DNA of 7,068 bases from JBLMZW01 sp050259035 (lineage in GTDB: Bacteria > Bacillota > Syntrophomonadia > Syntrophomonadales > DTU052): the NCBI GenBank assembly GCA_050259035.1, contig JBLMZW010000019.1:1-7068 (forward strand). The letters are read 5' to 3'. Shown piece after piece: positions 5,779 through 7,068 of this stretch. The position numbers and the translations under genes are program-made. The notes under the pieces were generated by a model. It was not told the DNA's origin, made no database searches, and saw nothing but the letters and a program-made list of their open reading frames with translations. Every line of letters starts with the position of its first letter. The first letter of the stretch is position 1.

Positions 5779-5785
5779 AAGAATA

Positions 5786-7068
5786 ATGAAAACACCTGAT
5801 GCGGAGTCAATAATGAAAAACGAGGAAGAAGATTTGAAAAATTCCTCTCCCAATGTAGTAGCTCCTTCAAATTTCATTGACAACATAATACTGGATGATT
5901 TCAAAACGGGTAAGCATGGAAACCGGGTACATACCCGTTTTCCCCCTGAACCTAATGGGTATCTTCATATCGGGCATGCTAAATCCATTTGTTTGAATTT
6001 TGGCACCGCTAAGAAGTTCGATGGCCCGTGCAATCTTCGTTTCGATGATACCAACCCCAGCAAAGAGGAGATCGAATATGTAGATTCTATCCAGGAAGAT
6101 GTTCGCTGGTTGGGTTTTGACTGGGAAGATCGGAAGTTTTATGCCTCAGATTATTTTGAACAATTGTACGAATTCGCTATTCAATTGATTAAAAGTGGTA
6201 AAGCCTACGTGTGCGATCTGAGTGCGCAAGAGACTCGAGATTACCGGGGCACTTTGACCGAGCCAGGGAAAGAAAGCCCATATAGAAACCGCTCGGTTGA
6301 AGAGAATCTTGATCTATTCCAACGTATGCGAGCCGGAGAATTTGATGATGGTTCCCGGGTTCTGCGGGCAAAAATAGATATGGCTTCGCCTAATCTTAAT
6401 ATGCGGGATCCGGTTTTATATCGGATATTAAGATCTTCTCATCACCGAACCGGTGATAAATGGTGTATTTATCCCATGTATGATTATGCCCATCCGATAT
6501 CGGACGCCCTGGAAAACATAACTCATTCTATATGTACGCTGGAGTTTGAAGACCACCGGCCTCTTTATGACTGGTGCTTGGAATCCTTGGGCTTTAATCC
6601 CCATCCGCAGCAAATAGAGTTTGCCCGGTTAGACCTGACCAATACGGTGATGAGTAAACGTAAATTGCGGGAACTGGTGGAACAAAAACATGTTAATGGA
6701 TGGGACGACCCCCGTATGCCAACTATTTCAGGACTGAGACGGCGCGGTTATACTCCGGAAGCCATAAGGGACTTCTGTGAACGGATCGGAGTAGCTAAAA
6801 GTAATAGTTTAGTTGACGTAGCTTTATTGGAGCATTGCATTAGAGAGGATCTGAACAAAACAGCACCTCGTGTCATGGCAGTCTTGCAGCCCTTGAAAGT
6901 GGTGATAGACAATTATCCTGAAGATAAGATAGAGACCCTAGTTGCTGAAAATAATCCGGAGAATCCAGATATGGGGTCACGTGAGATACCTTTCTCAAGG
7001 GTTATATATATTGAGCAAGATGATTTCATGGAGGATCCTCCTAAAAAGTATTTTAGGCTGTCTCCGGG
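5786..7068 (+). CDS. glnS: Glutaminyl-tRNA synthetase, 3' end outside the window
   Basis: The first 427 residues of a class I glutaminyl-tRNA synthetase, which charges tRNA-Gln with glutamine in the cytoplasm. The HIGH motif is HIGH 61-64 within PPEPNGYLHIGHAKS, and the KMSKS-type motif is VMSKR 288-292. Further signatures are LRFDDTNPSKEEIEYV, YRGTLTEPGK, LRAKIDMASP, CIYPMYDYAHPISDALENITHSICTLEF (227-254) and GWDDPRMPTISGLRRRGYTPE. Similarity to the E. coli enzyme as I remember it is extensive, and GLRRRGYT together with the ITHS-CTLEF block favours GlnRS over GluRS. The HIGH motif lies about 21 residues later than in E. coli, so there is a short charged N-terminal extension. Start ATG 5786 is set by GGAGG at 5774-5778, 7 bases away. 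ATGs at 5765 and 5771 are in frame but lie upstream of or overlap that site. About 130 C-terminal residues of the anticodon-binding part should lie beyond the edge. Confidence 0.96.
   Translation, partial: MKTPDAESIMKNEEEDLKNSSPNVVAPSNFIDNIILDDFKTGKHGNRVHTRFPPEPNGYLHIGHAKSICLNFGTAKKFDGPCNLRFDDTNPSKEEIEYVDSIQEDVRWLGFDWEDRKFYASDYFEQLYEFAIQLIKSGKAYVCDLSAQETRDYRGTLTEPGKESPYRNRSVEENLDLFQRMRAGEFDDGSRVLRAKIDMASPNLNMRDPVLYRILRSSHHRTGDKWCIYPMYDYAHPISDALENITHSICTLEFEDHRPLYDWCLESLGFNPHPQQIEFARLDLTNTVMSKRKLRELVEQKHVNGWDDPRMPTISGLRRRGYTPEAIRDFCERIGVAKSNSLVDVALLEHCIREDLNKTAPRVMAVLQPLKVVIDNYPEDKIETLVAENNPENPDMGSREIPFSRVIYIEQDDFMEDPPKKYFRLSP

Noticed and set aside
5545..5785. T-box leader upstream of glnS
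   Set aside because: The conserved AGGGTGG-type antiterminator sequence is absent, there is no terminator before the gene, and the leader from any plausible promoter is only about 110 bases.
5665..6613. Minus-strand frames opposite glnS and its leader (5665-5904, 6189-6371, 6428-6613)
   Set aside because: They are shadows of the conserved GlnRS frame and lack ribosome binding sites or recognisable motifs.

Overview
The window looks like a piece of a low-to-middle GC Firmicutes chromosome, probably of class Clostridia. The signs are strong GGAGG ribosome binding sites, a GC-stem plus T-run terminator, sigma-A-like promoters, and proteins of Clostridia-like character (CHASE4-GGDEF-HD-GYP, PadR, MoxR). 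This placement is inference; no rRNA or other marker gene is present to confirm it.

Left to right: (i) the last 32 codons of a plus-strand gene, resembling the C-terminal end of a MerR/TipAS-type ligand-binding regulator, closed by a clear intrinsic terminator (115-139). (ii) A gene-free stretch (140-389) with short inverted repeats, a perfect TATAAT box and a foldable leader. (iii) A plus-strand 815-residue membrane-bound cyclic-di-GMP enzyme: TM, CHASE4 sensor, TM, HAMP, PAS, GGDEF, HD-GYP. Both catalytic domains keep their signature residues. (iv) Convergent with it, a compact minus-strand operon of three genes: a PadR-family repressor, a MoxR/CoxD-type AAA+ ATPase and a CoxE-like VWA protein with an intact MIDAS motif. 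The genes are separated by 4 and 1 bases. The operon's promoter is embedded in two abutting 18-bp inverted repeats, which predicts tight autorepression by PadR. (v) Diverging to the right, glnS, encoding glutaminyl-tRNA synthetase and cut off by the window end after 427 codons.

The most interesting part is the PadR-MoxR-VWA operon. Pairs of AAA+ ATPase and VWA protein (CoxD/CoxE, NorQ/NorD, CbbQ/CbbO, RavA/ViaA) are known to remodel or load metal into partner enzymes. Here the pair has no visible client enzyme next to it and is instead placed under its own small-molecule-type repressor. The cyclic-di-GMP gene and glnS look like unrelated neighbours on their own promoters.
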